Shown here: positions 16,788 through 25,060 of the stretch, piece after piece
Numbering within the stretch: position 1 is the stretch's first letter
Layout of the letters: every line of letters starts with the position of its first letter
NCBI GenBank assembly: GCA_013285465.1
Contig: CP053449.1
Span: forward strand, 1,509,540 to 1,573,539
DNA: 64,000 bases
Origin: Pseudomonadota bacterium
GTDB lineage: Bacteria; Pseudomonadota; Alphaproteobacteria; Micavibrionales; CSBR16-224
Direction: 5' to 3'
Made by a program: the position numbers and the translations under genes
The notes under the pieces: model-generated
The model's database searches: none
What the model saw: only the letters and a program-made list of their open reading frames with translations
What the model was told of the DNA's origin: nothing

Positions 16788-17642
16788 ATGACCTATGAAA
16801 CCGTGCGCACGGGAATTGCATTTTTTCCAAATGATGCGGCGCGGCCTGTCTATCAACAACTGATTGATACGGGGCATGTTGCCGCCCTTGAATGGACGGT
16901 AGACACGCAATCAATCACAGCAGCAGACCAGAAAATTCTGCAAAGCTACGCTGAAAAACAATCATTGGTCGGTCACGGCGTACATTACTCTGTTTTATCC
17001 GTAGGAGGAGAAAAACAACGCCGCACATGGCTTGAAAGGTTAAAGACATGCCCATGGACAGCACATTACACACAACTATCTGTGCATTTCGGCTTTTCAA
17101 GCGGCTGGATATTCAAATATGGCGCTCCCTTACCTGTTCCCTATTCACAAGAAGCCGTTGCCATCGGTCATAAAAATATGGCGACGCTTGCCCAAGCACT
17201 ACCATGCCGCATCGGCCTGGAAAACCTTGCGCTAGGCTTCTGCCGGAAAGATGCTGAAAATCAGGGCGCTTTCTTAGAAGAGTTACTAGCACCTTTTCAA
17301 GGGTATTTACTGCTTGATCTGCACAATCTCTATTGTCAGGCAAAGAACTTTACAATAGAACTTCCAGCTCTTCTCAAAACGTATCCGCTAAAGCATGTGG
17401 AAGAAATGCATATCTCCGGCGGTAGCTGGTCACGCGGTAGCCATACAAAAAATATTCGCCGGGATACACATGATCATGCCGTCCCTGATGAAGTCTGGGA
17501 TATATTGCCCACCGCTTTAGAGGCCTGCCCCAATTTAAAATATATCTTTCTGGAACAACTACCGCACACTCTTGGCAACAAAGAGGCCGCCAATGCATAT
17601 ATTACGGATTACAAAAAACTTGTGAAGATCGTGAAAGGTTGA
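16788..17642 (+). CDS. DUF692/MNIO-family iron enzyme (MbnB/TglH/ChrH-like), divergent
   Basis: 284 residues; the DUF692 TIM barrel is usually about 270-300. Candidate metal ligands follow the family order: His66 (GVHYS), His100 (SVHFG), Glu145 (LENLA), Asp177/His179/Asn180 (LLDLHNLY), His208 (MHISGG), Asp226-His228-His230 (RRDTHDH, then VPDEVWDIL) and Glu256 (FLEQ). Members are multinuclear non-haem iron oxygenases that remodel Cys or Asp/Asn residues in peptide substrates (methanobactin, 3-thiaglutamate, bufferins). It lies between a Cys-tailed membrane peptide (7 bp upstream) and a 70-residue protein (3 bp downstream). The usual DUF2063 partner gene is absent. Assignment to the fold is firm; the reaction is unknown. 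Confidence 0.85.
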   Translation: MTYETVRTGIAFFPNDAARPVYQQLIDTGHVAALEWTVDTQSITAADQKILQSYAEKQSLVGHGVHYSVLSVGGEKQRRTWLERLKTCPWTAHYTQLSVHFGFSSGWIFKYGAPLPVPYSQEAVAIGHKNMATLAQALPCRIGLENLALGFCRKDAENQGAFLEELLAPFQGYLLLDLHNLYCQAKNFTIELPALLKTYPLKHVEEMHISGGSWSRGSHTKNIRRDTHDHAVPDEVWDILPTALEACPNLKYIFLEQLPHTLGNKEAANAYITDYKKLVKIVKG

Positions 17643-17645
17643 TGA

Positions 17646-17858
17646 ATGCTGCGCAACCCGTTTAAAAAGAAAACACCGCTGGAGCATTTTCAAACTCGGC
17701 TTTTGCAGATGCTCGCCTTGCAAATGCCCCCCGAGAAAATTACAGAGCAACTTTTGCAAGACAAACAACTTGCCGATTATCACGCCTATATTAAAGAATT
17801 TGATCCCGCCATGATCGAGATTGCAGAAGAGCTCGTCCAAAAATGGAGCGGACGATAA
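17646..17858 (+). CDS. Small helical protein, third gene of the MNIO operon
   Basis: 70 residues, no membrane segment, all-helical and charged (PLEHFQTRLLQMLALQ, PEKITEQLLQDKQL, PAMIEIAEELVQKW). The ATG is 3 bp after the MNIO stop, so expression is coupled. By position it may replace the DUF2063/RRE-type partner that normally presents the peptide to the enzyme, but it shows no sequence likeness that I recognise. A bidirectional terminator follows directly, which ends the operon. Confidence 0.65.
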   Translation: MLRNPFKKKTPLEHFQTRLLQMLALQMPPEKITEQLLQDKQLADYHAYIKEFDPAMIEIAEELVQKWSGR

Positions 17859-17864
17859 AAAAGA

Positions 17865-17890
17865 CCGGAAAATTATTTTCCGGCCTTTTC
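17865..17890. terminator. Bidirectional rho-independent terminator (MNIO operon / pepA)
   Basis: CCGGAAAAT/ATTTTCCGG forms a 9-bp perfect stem (17865-17873 with 17875-17883). It has CCTTTT on the right and, read from the other strand, CTTTTTT on the left. It lies between the convergent 17646 and pepA genes. Confidence 0.8.
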
Positions 17891-17910
17891 GTATGGAATT
17901 TTCTATTAGC

Positions 17911-19422
17911 TTATTTTTTCAGCGAGCTTTGCGCCGTGCGCTTTGGTTTTGCTTTTTGCGTTTCGTAATTTTCCGCAACAAACTGGTCCAGCAAACGCAC
18001 GCCGTAACCTGTGGCTTCGCTGCTGAACGCCGTTCCCGCAATATCCAGATGCGCCCATTCGCGGCCGTCATCAATGAATTTTTCAAGGAAAGACGCGGCA
18101 GAGGAACTGCCGGCCTTGCCGCCCATATGCATCAGATCGGCAATGTTTGATTTCAAACCATCGGCATAAGCACCGCCAACCGGCATGCGCCAAAGCTTTT
18201 CATCGGTTTTTGTGCCGGCCTCGAGCAGCTTGTCGGACAAGCTGTCGCTATTGGTGAACAATCCGGCATGTTCGCTGCCCAGTGCGGAGATAATCGCGCC
18301 GGTCAGCGTGGCAAGATCAACCACAACTTTCGGATCATGTTTTTGCTGTACATAGGTCAGCGCATCAATCAGCACCAAGCGACCTTCCGCATCGGTATTG
18401 ACGATTTCGACCGTTTTGCCGGACATCGAGGTCACAACATCATCCGGACGCTGCGCGGAGCCTGACGGCATATTTTCCGCCAGCGCGATCACGCCGACAA
18501 CATTGGAGCCTGCGCCGCGTTCCGACAGTGTTTTCATTGCACCGACAACAGCCGCCGCACCGCACATATCATATTTCATTGTACGGCCGCCGCCTGATTT
18601 CAGCGAGATCCCGCCGGTATCAAAGGTAATGCCTTTACCGACAAAGGCGACCGGGCGTTTTTCATCATCGGAGGCCGTATCCGGCGCACCGTTATATTCC
18701 ATCACAACCAGACGCGACGGGCGCTCGGAGCCTTGACCAACGCCAAGAAGCGCACCCATACCCAGTTTTTCCATCTCTGCCTCGTCCAACACGCGGACGG
18801 TGACGTTACTGCCTTTAAACTCGTCAACCACGCGGTCGGCAAAGCTTTCGGGATAAAGCACATTCGGCGGTTCATTGCTCAGATCTTTTGTCAGGAAGAC
18901 CCCTTTCGCCGTCGCACTCAGCTTCTCAAAAGCTTTCTCGGCTGCAGCCGGATCATCAACGACAAAATTCAACACGCGCTCATCTTTCTTTTTCGCGCCG
19001 GTTTTATATTTGTCAAAGCTGTAGGATTCCAGCGTGGCACCCAAAGCCATTTCCGCAGCCATATCCGCCGCTTTCGTGCCGCGCACGCTATCCAGCTCGA
19101 CATCGACTTTTTTCACGCCGTTCTGGTTAAAAATCGCCGTCAGGCTTTTACCGTTTGCCTGCAGTTTTTTACCATCCAGTTCTGCGGATTTGCCTAATCC
19201 GGCAATAACGACATGTTTTGCATCTTCATTCGCGGGACCGGAAATGCTGATATTCTGCCCGGCATTGCCTTTAAAGCCCGTGGCCCTGACTGCGCGGGTC
19301 AGCGCACCGCCCGTTTTGGTATCCAGCGCCACTGCCGCATTACGCAGCTTGGCGGAGGATAGTGAAGTGACGACAACGGCATCACGTTTATCTGATTGTG
19401 TGGATGAGAAAGTGACTTTCAT
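17911..19422 (-). CDS. pepA: Leucyl aminopeptidase (M17 family)
   Basis: 503 residues, standard length. It has an N-terminal macro-like domain (about 1-165) and a C-terminal zinc peptidase domain (about 175-490). Catalytic signatures are GKGITFDTGGISLKSGGG (Lys and Asp ligands), KYDMCGAAAV, and the family motif NTDAEGRLVL. It releases N-terminal residues from cytosolic peptides, and some members also bind DNA at recombination sites. The tail is Lys-rich. It is transcribed towards the MNIO operon, separated by the bidirectional terminator. Confidence 0.94.
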   Translation of the reverse strand: MKVTFSSTQSDKRDAVVVTSLSSAKLRNAAVALDTKTGGALTRAVRATGFKGNAGQNISISGPANEDAKHVVIAGLGKSAELDGKKLQANGKSLTAIFNQNGVKKVDVELDSVRGTKAADMAAEMALGATLESYSFDKYKTGAKKKDERVLNFVVDDPAAAEKAFEKLSATAKGVFLTKDLSNEPPNVLYPESFADRVVDEFKGSNVTVRVLDEAEMEKLGMGALLGVGQGSERPSRLVVMEYNGAPDTASDDEKRPVAFVGKGITFDTGGISLKSGGGRTMKYDMCGAAAVVGAMKTLSERGAGSNVVGVIALAENMPSGSAQRPDDVVTSMSGKTVEIVNTDAEGRLVLIDALTYVQQKHDPKVVVDLATLTGAIISALGSEHAGLFTNSDSLSDKLLEAGTKTDEKLWRMPVGGAYADGLKSNIADLMHMGGKAGSSSAASFLEKFIDDGREWAHLDIAGTAFSSEATGYGVRLLDQFVAENYETQKAKPKRTAQSSLKK

Positions 19423-19533
19423 GCGGAATATGCTCCCTGAAATGTTTGATATGTATTTCGATCATAAATAATCGACCATATCATTCAGTAGCAAAGTTGC
19501 AATTATATGTCAATAAATTATTGTTACACGCAT

Positions 19534-20547
19534 TTATCTTAAGGCAGAAAACCCGACCATCTTCTGATTATCCTCATCCCACAGCGCCAGCGTCAGGCAT
19601 TTGGGGATATCCTTGAAGGTACGTTTCGGCACGGTTTGTAGCACCGGCACTGTTTCAAAACATTCGCGTAGTCGGTAAAACGGGATGCGCGAATTCAGGT
19701 GATGGATATGGTGGATATTGATATTGCAGATCAGCCAGCTGGGGAAACGGCCAAATTCAAAATAGGCGCTGCCCTTCCATCCGGCGTTGAAATAACTCCA
19801 GTCCTTATGCTCACGCCAATACATGTCTTCAAACTGGTGCTGGATATAAAAGATCAACACACCCAGAGAGCTGGCAAGCCAGCTGACCGGCAGCGCGACA
19901 AAGAACAACGCCTTCCAGCCGAGGAAATAAACAATCGCCGTAATCACCGCAACCAGCCCCAGATTGCTAAGCATGATATTCTTCCAGCTTTTCCATGAAT
20001 GGAACGGGTTATCCAGCGGCACGCGATGCTTCACAAAAAACAGCGCGATCGGCGCGATAATCAGCATAAAATACGGGTTCCGGTAAAGGCGGTACCATGT
20101 CCGCTTAAAAAACGGCAGCGCTTTATATTCCGCGATTGTCAGCGTGTTGACATCACCGATGCCGCGCCGTTCAAGATTGCCGGAAAAAGCATGATGCACA
20201 TTATGGTTCTTGCGCCAGTAATAATAAGGCGACAGCGTAAACACGCCCAGAATACAGCCGAGAATATCATTGGCCTTGGTCGAGGTAAAAAACGAGCCGT
20301 GACCGCAATCATGCTGCAAGGTAAAAATCCGCACCATCAGCACAGCCGCCGGGAATAATCCCAGAACCGTCATCCAGTACTGCCCTTCCAGCCCGAGAAC
20401 CATCAGGGTAAAAATGGCGGTGAAAGCTGTTATTGTGAATAAAAGTTCCAAAACGGCTCTTTTATTATCGGCAACACAAAATTTATTGAGTTCAGCCATG
20501 ATGGCTTTTTCATCAATCGTCTTCTGGATTGTATCCTTCGGGGCCAT
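19534..20547 (-). CDS. Membrane fatty acid desaturase
   Basis: 337 residues. The three di-iron His boxes of membrane desaturases are present: HDCGH (79-83), HNVHH (115-119) and a third IHHIHH near residue 285, giving HxxxH, HxxHH, HxxHH as in omega-6/delta-12-type acyl-lipid desaturases. Four to six hydrophobic helices lie between them. It introduces a double bond in membrane acyl chains using reduced ferredoxin or cytochrome b5-type donors. The substrate position cannot be read from sequence. It stands alone, divergent from the acyl-CoA dehydrogenase gene. Confidence 0.88.
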   Translation of the reverse strand: MAPKDTIQKTIDEKAIMAELNKFCVADNKRAVLELLFTITAFTAIFTLMVLGLEGQYWMTVLGLFPAAVLMVRIFTLQHDCGHGSFFTSTKANDILGCILGVFTLSPYYYWRKNHNVHHAFSGNLERRGIGDVNTLTIAEYKALPFFKRTWYRLYRNPYFMLIIAPIALFFVKHRVPLDNPFHSWKSWKNIMLSNLGLVAVITAIVYFLGWKALFFVALPVSWLASSLGVLIFYIQHQFEDMYWREHKDWSYFNAGWKGSAYFEFGRFPSWLICNINIHHIHHLNSRIPFYRLRECFETVPVLQTVPKRTFKDIPKCLTLALWDEDNQKMVGFSALR

Positions 20548-20716
20548 TATCCTGCGCTTTTTGTTGTTTTATACTGCTTTGATGTGATTTGCCCGAACAC
20601 TTTACCCTGCAAAATCCGGCAGGACAAGCAAATCTGGCAAAAGCGCCGGATAAAATCTTGCCCGCCCTTGCCGCTTATGATAAGTTCATATCTCAATAAC
20701 CCACAGGAATAGACAG

Positions 20717-22630
20717 ATGTCCGACACGACGAAACTCCCCGAAAAGGAAAAGACGCCGCTTGCCGCGCGTCTGCGCGCCGTTCTGGACGGCGATTACAGC
20801 CAGTCCCGCGATGAAGCGCGCAAATTTATTTCCCGCCCGTCCATGGCGCCGGTTTCACCGGAGACGCCGAAAGAGGAACACCGCGAGCAAACACTCAGCT
20901 GGATCAAAGACATGATCGCCGAAGGCTATACCAAACTGCCTTATGAGAAAAAATACGGCGGCGGCGGTGAGCGCGAGAAATATATGAATATCGTCGAAGT
21001 GATCGCGCATCAGGATATGAGCCTTGCCGTCAAACAGGGTGTCCAATTCGGATTATTCGGCATGAGCGTCGAAACGCTGGGAACCGACAAACATCACGCA
21101 GAATATATCCCCGACATTATGACGGGCGATCTGCTGGGCGGTTTCGCCATGACGGAGGTCGGCGGCGGATCAGATGTGCAAGGCATCACAACTACAGCCG
21201 TCTATGACCACGACACGCGCAGCTTTACCATTAACACCCCCGATGATGATGCCCGCAAAGCCTATATCGGCAATGCCGCCCTGCATGGGGAGATGATGGT
21301 TGTCTTCGCACAGCTGAAAATGGACAAAGACAGTGATGAATCCATGGGCGTTCACGCCTTTATGGTGCCGATCCGCGATAAAAACGGTGACACGAAACCC
21401 GGCGTCAAAATCGAGGATTGCGGCCACAAAATCGGGTTGAACGGCATTGATAACGGCTATCTGGGCTTTGAAAATGTCACGGTTCCCTATGACAGCATGC
21501 TCGACCGTTTCGCACAGATTGATGAAGACGGCAAATACCAAAGCGCCATCGAGAAAAAATCAAAACGCTTTTTCAAAATGATCGGCACATTGGTCACGGG
21601 ACGGATTTTCGTTTCCATGATTTCGCTTAGCGGCACAAAAAACGCCCTGACCGCCGCCATTGACCATGCGGAAGAACGTAAGGTCTTCGGCGATACGCTG
21701 ATGGATAAACAAGCCACGCAAATGCGCATCCTGCCGCATCTGGCCGAAGCCTATGCCATGCATTTCATGACGCGCCATATGATGGAAGAATATCAGAACG
21801 GTAATGAATATCTGGAAACCATGGCGGCTGCCATTAAAGCCAAATCCTCCGATGCCGCACTCAAAGTCGTGGATGAAGCGCGCCTGCTGGGCGGTGCTGC
21901 GGGATATATGTCCGAAACCCGTTTTGGCGCATTGCGCAATGACATGGATGTGTTCCGCACTTTTGAAGGTGACAACACGGTTCTGCGCCTATTGGTTGCC
22001 CGAAACCAGCTGACGCGCTTCTCGAAAAAATTCAACAATCTCTCCGGCATTCAAAAACTCGCCAAAGGTACGGCGCTGCAAATGAAGAGCCTGTTCACGA
22101 AATTCAATGCGGAAAGCGGCAAAACCGACCCGACGCATTTCGGCGACCCCAACTTCCAAAACAAGATTTTCGCCGCACGCGAACGCGCGATGATGTATGC
22201 GCTCAGTTCCAAACTGATGAAAATCGCCAAAGCGGAAAACCCGGAAGTCGCGGCCAATAAATGCCAGACCGATATGCTGGAATATGCCGATGCCTATGCC
22301 GAACGCCTGATGATGCAAAAATTCATCAAGGCTGTCGAGGCGCAGAAAGATCCCGAGGTCAAAGAATTGCTGAAAGATGTCTGCGACCTTTACGCTGTCC
22401 ATACGATGCGTAAAAACGGGCTGTGGTATGTTGAAAACGGCTTGATGAAACCGCAGACAACAAAGGCTCTGCGCCGCGTCGAACGCTATCTGACCGAAAA
22501 AATCCGCCCGCATGCCAAAACTTTGACGGATGCTTTCGGTGTTCCGCCCGCAGTTCTGGGCTGCACATTGGAAACGGATGCGAAACCCGCACAACCGAAA
22601 AAACAGGCTGGCGGCCCGCGTCACGGTTAA
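20717..22630 (+). CDS. Acyl-CoA dehydrogenase, long form, oxidase-like
   Basis: 637 residues, longer than the classic ACAD length of about 380, so it belongs to the extended group with an extra C-terminal helical domain. FAD/substrate motifs are visible: GGFAMTEVGGGSDVQGITTTA (the ACAD signature region) and GLNGIDNGYLGFENVTVPYD. RTFEGDNTVLRLLVARNQ resembles the EGDN motif of acyl-CoA oxidases and related FadE-type enzymes, where the Glu is catalytic. It would oxidise acyl-CoA to enoyl-CoA in beta-oxidation. The tail (after about 620) is Lys/Pro/Gly-rich. It is monocistronic by spacing. Confidence 0.85.
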   Translation: MSDTTKLPEKEKTPLAARLRAVLDGDYSQSRDEARKFISRPSMAPVSPETPKEEHREQTLSWIKDMIAEGYTKLPYEKKYGGGGEREKYMNIVEVIAHQDMSLAVKQGVQFGLFGMSVETLGTDKHHAEYIPDIMTGDLLGGFAMTEVGGGSDVQGITTTAVYDHDTRSFTINTPDDDARKAYIGNAALHGEMMVVFAQLKMDKDSDESMGVHAFMVPIRDKNGDTKPGVKIEDCGHKIGLNGIDNGYLGFENVTVPYDSMLDRFAQIDEDGKYQSAIEKKSKRFFKMIGTLVTGRIFVSMISLSGTKNALTAAIDHAEERKVFGDTLMDKQATQMRILPHLAEAYAMHFMTRHMMEEYQNGNEYLETMAAAIKAKSSDAALKVVDEARLLGGAAGYMSETRFGALRNDMDVFRTFEGDNTVLRLLVARNQLTRFSKKFNNLSGIQKLAKGTALQMKSLFTKFNAESGKTDPTHFGDPNFQNKIFAARERAMMYALSSKLMKIAKAENPEVAANKCQTDMLEYADAYAERLMMQKFIKAVEAQKDPEVKELLKDVCDLYAVHTMRKNGLWYVENGLMKPQTTKALRRVERYLTEKIRPHAKTLTDAFGVPPAVLGCTLETDAKPAQPKKQAGGPRHG

Positions 22631-22728
22631 TCAGTCAAGAAGACCGCTTCAAACTTGTCCGACAGCATGGAAATGCCTAGACTGCGATTTATATGTTATC
22701 GTGGTAATCATGCTTTAAGGAATTTTTC

Positions 22729-23859
22729 ATGCGGTTTTCAACAAGATACACACCACTTCTTCTCGCACTCCTTCTCTGCGTCTTTCCGGCAGCGTGCAAA
22801 GCAGAGCCGTCCGGCGCTTCACAACAAATTGTCGTCAATGTCAAAAACAAGGCGGAGCAATCCCAGCAGCGCCTGAAGTACCATCTGGAACAAGGACATG
22901 ATGTCGGCCACATCATTCATATGATGCAGCAAGTCAAAACGCTCGGCGAAAAGGGGGATCTGACAGAGGCCGAAGCGCTACTGGACAAAATTCATGCCGC
23001 CTTTGATGTGCTGGATAAAACGCCCGAAGTCATTCCCGAAAGTGCGCTGTTCACCCAACCCGTGGAAGTCGCCATCGAAGGATATGATGGCGATGCGATG
23101 GAGCCGTTCATCAGTCGTGACGGAGAGTATCTGTTTTTCAATTCCATGGATGACGATAATGAAAAAGATATGTACTACGCCAAGCGCATCGGTGAAAACC
23201 GCTTCCGTTTTCAGCGCGCCTTCACTGAAATCAACAGCAAGGAAGTCGATGGCGTGCCCGCAATTGACAGGCAGAATAATTTCTATTTTATCTCCACCGC
23301 GCATTACTCCCTGTTCAACAAGGTCTCGGCCTATCAGGCAAAATTCCGGGACGGAAAAATTGAAGATGTCCGCCCGATAAAATCCCTCTCCCTCCGTAAA
23401 GCCGGATGGCTGAATATGGATGTGGAGATCAGCGCCGACGGCAACACCCTGTATTATTCCAATGCCTATTTCGGTGATGGCGCACCACCGACAAAGTCCT
23501 TTCTGTCCTATGCCGTGCGTGACGGTGACAGCTTTAAGCCAGCCGCGGATACTGCTGAAATTTTCAAAAACCTCAACCGCGATGAAATTATCTACGCCCC
23601 CGCGATTTCTCCTGATGAATTAACAATCTCCTACACCCGCCTTAGCAACAGGCACAAACTGGAACAAGCCCTCTTCCATACGCTCATCGCAACACGTTCC
23701 GACAAAAACGCGCCTTTCGGCGTGCCGCAGATTATCCCTGTCATCACAGGCTTTGCCGAAGCGCCGAGTATCTCCGGCGATGGCAAAAAAATCTATTTCC
23801 ACAAAAAGCCGCCGGGGGCCGCGCGTTTTAAAATCTATATGACCCAAAGAAAAGATTAG
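22729..23859 (+). CDS. Exported PD40/TolB-like beta-propeller protein
   Basis: 376 residues. The N-terminal hydrophobic signal (about 1-22) ends in FPAACKAEP: Cys23 could be lipidated, but the -3 residue is not a good lipobox match, so cleavage after CKA is as likely. A short helical segment (30-95) precedes repeated PD40-type blades: PFISRDGEYLFFNSMDD, PAIDRQNNFYFIS, VEISADGNTLYYSNAYF, PAISPDELTISYTR, PSISGDGKKIYFHKK. These propellers usually bind proteins in the periplasm. No partner gene is adjacent. The ATG at 22729 has TAAGGAATTTTTC in front. Confidence 0.75.
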   Translation: MRFSTRYTPLLLALLLCVFPAACKAEPSGASQQIVVNVKNKAEQSQQRLKYHLEQGHDVGHIIHMMQQVKTLGEKGDLTEAEALLDKIHAAFDVLDKTPEVIPESALFTQPVEVAIEGYDGDAMEPFISRDGEYLFFNSMDDDNEKDMYYAKRIGENRFRFQRAFTEINSKEVDGVPAIDRQNNFYFISTAHYSLFNKVSAYQAKFRDGKIEDVRPIKSLSLRKAGWLNMDVEISADGNTLYYSNAYFGDGAPPTKSFLSYAVRDGDSFKPAADTAEIFKNLNRDEIIYAPAISPDELTISYTRLSNRHKLEQALFHTLIATRSDKNAPFGVPQIIPVITGFAEAPSISGDGKKIYFHKKPPGAARFKIYMTQRKD

Positions 23860-23883
23860 CAGCATCACTGCATGCAAATAATC

Positions 23884-23938
23884 TTGACAACATTCGCATA
23901 TTTTAATATATTAGAAATGTTGAATATATTAAAATATG
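23884..23938 (+). promoter_or_regulatory. Promoter overlapped by a 16-bp inverted repeat (ArsR operator)
   Basis: TTGACA (23884-23889), 17-bp spacer, TATATT (23907-23912): a near-consensus promoter. A perfect inverted repeat covers the -10 and start region: CATATTTTAATATATT (23897-23912) and its reverse complement (23923-23938), with a 10-bp spacer. The layout predicts autorepression of the ArsR - carbonic anhydrase - SulP operon by the ArsR protein encoded 27 bp downstream. Confidence 0.8.
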
Positions 23939-23964
23939 AATATATCGAATCAGGGATAGCCCAT

Positions 23965-24327
23965 ATGCCTAACCGTGCCGTTGCCGCAAAAGAACTGGCC
24001 AATATCTTCAAAGTCCTGTCGCATCAGGACCGTATCCGTATTGTGGAAGAGCTGCGTGACGGCGAAAAAGACGTTAATACGCTGTGTCAGCTTTTCGAGC
24101 TATCCCCCTCAAGAGTCTCGCAACATTTAAGTCTTATGCGTGCGCACCGATTAATTGAGGAGCGCCGCGAAGGCCGTCATGTCTTTTATCATCTGGTGCA
24201 GCCCGATATCGCCAAATGGATCGTGGACGGACTCGTCTTTCTGGAAGAACGGCTAAAAACCGAAGGGATCAGCCAATCCGCAATCGAAAAAGCCCGTGAA
24301 TTATGGACAGCTGATCAAAAAAAATAA
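23965..24327 (+). CDS. ArsR-family transcriptional regulator
   Basis: 120 residues from the ATG at 23965; frames starting at 23872 would run back through the promoter and operator, so they are rejected. It has a winged helix-turn-helix: FKVLSHQDRIRIVEEL, NTLCQLFELSPSRVSQHLSLMR (recognition helix), and the wing EERREGRHVFYHL. It has a single Cys (in NTLCQL) and none of the paired-Cys metal sites of classic ArsR/SmtB sensors, so the signal is unlikely to be a thiol-bound metal. It is the first gene of an operon with a carbonic anhydrase and a SulP transporter. Probably an autorepressor acting on the inverted repeat upstream. Confidence 0.88.
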   Translation: MPNRAVAAKELANIFKVLSHQDRIRIVEELRDGEKDVNTLCQLFELSPSRVSQHLSLMRAHRLIEERREGRHVFYHLVQPDIAKWIVDGLVFLEERLKTEGISQSAIEKARELWTADQKK

Positions 24328-24362
24328 TCATCCCATAGCAAAAAAGAAAAGGAATAAAGAAC

Positions 24363-25034
24363 ATGCCGAATATCGTGAACGGTGTCGTTAAGTTCAAACA
24401 ACAGGTTTATCCCGGCAAGCGCGAACTGTATGAAAAACTGGCGACCGGACAATCACCGGAAGCCCTGTTCATTACCTGTTCGGATTCCCGCATTTCCCCG
24501 AATCTTGTCACACAGACGGAACCGGGCGAACTGTTTATCTGCCGCAACGCCGGCAATATCGTGCCGCCGCATACCAAGGCCACAGGCGGTACCACGGCAA
24601 CCATCGAATATGCCGTTGCCGTGCTGGAAGTGCCGCATATCGTCATTTGCGGTCACACCGAATGCGGCGCCATGAAAGGTGCAATGGATCCGGGCAGCCT
24701 GAAAGATCTGCCGCATGTGTCGAAATGGCTGGCCTATAGCAGCGCTGCGGTTGAAATCGTCAAGGAAATCGGCGGCGAATTTGACGAAGCTGCACGTATG
24801 CGCATGCTGATCGAACAGAATGTCTTGCTGCAAATGGTGCATCTGAAAACGCATCCCTATGTTGCCGCCCGCCATGCCGCCGGAAAGCTGCAAATTCACG
24901 GATGGGTCTATGATATCCGATCCGGCAATGTTGTTGCCTATGACGACAAACAGAATAAATTCCTGCCGGTCGAAGAGCGCTATGCGCAGGAAATCGAAAA
25001 ACTTACAAAAAACAACATCATACAAACCTGTTAA
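24363..25034 (+). CDS. Beta-class carbonic anhydrase
   Basis: 223 residues, typical length. The zinc site is complete: Cys39-x-Asp41-x-Arg43 (CSDSRISP), His98 and Cys101 (CGHTECGAM). RNAGNIVPP is also conserved. It hydrates CO2 to bicarbonate in the cytoplasm. It lies between an ArsR regulator and a SulP anion transporter (27 bp from the latter), which points to regulated bicarbonate supply. The ribosome site AAAGGAATAAAGAAC precedes the ATG. Confidence 0.93.
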   Translation: MPNIVNGVVKFKQQVYPGKRELYEKLATGQSPEALFITCSDSRISPNLVTQTEPGELFICRNAGNIVPPHTKATGGTTATIEYAVAVLEVPHIVICGHTECGAMKGAMDPGSLKDLPHVSKWLAYSSAAVEIVKEIGGEFDEAARMRMLIEQNVLLQMVHLKTHPYVAARHAAGKLQIHGWVYDIRSGNVVAYDDKQNKFLPVEERYAQEIEKLTKNNIIQTC

Positions 25035-25060
25035 AACAATAAAAAAAGGGTGTAGAAAAA

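Noticed and set aside
23872-23964. Earlier start for the ArsR gene
   Set aside because: The extension would place the promoter and operator inside the coding sequence and is very AT-rich; ATG 23965 begins the conserved domain.
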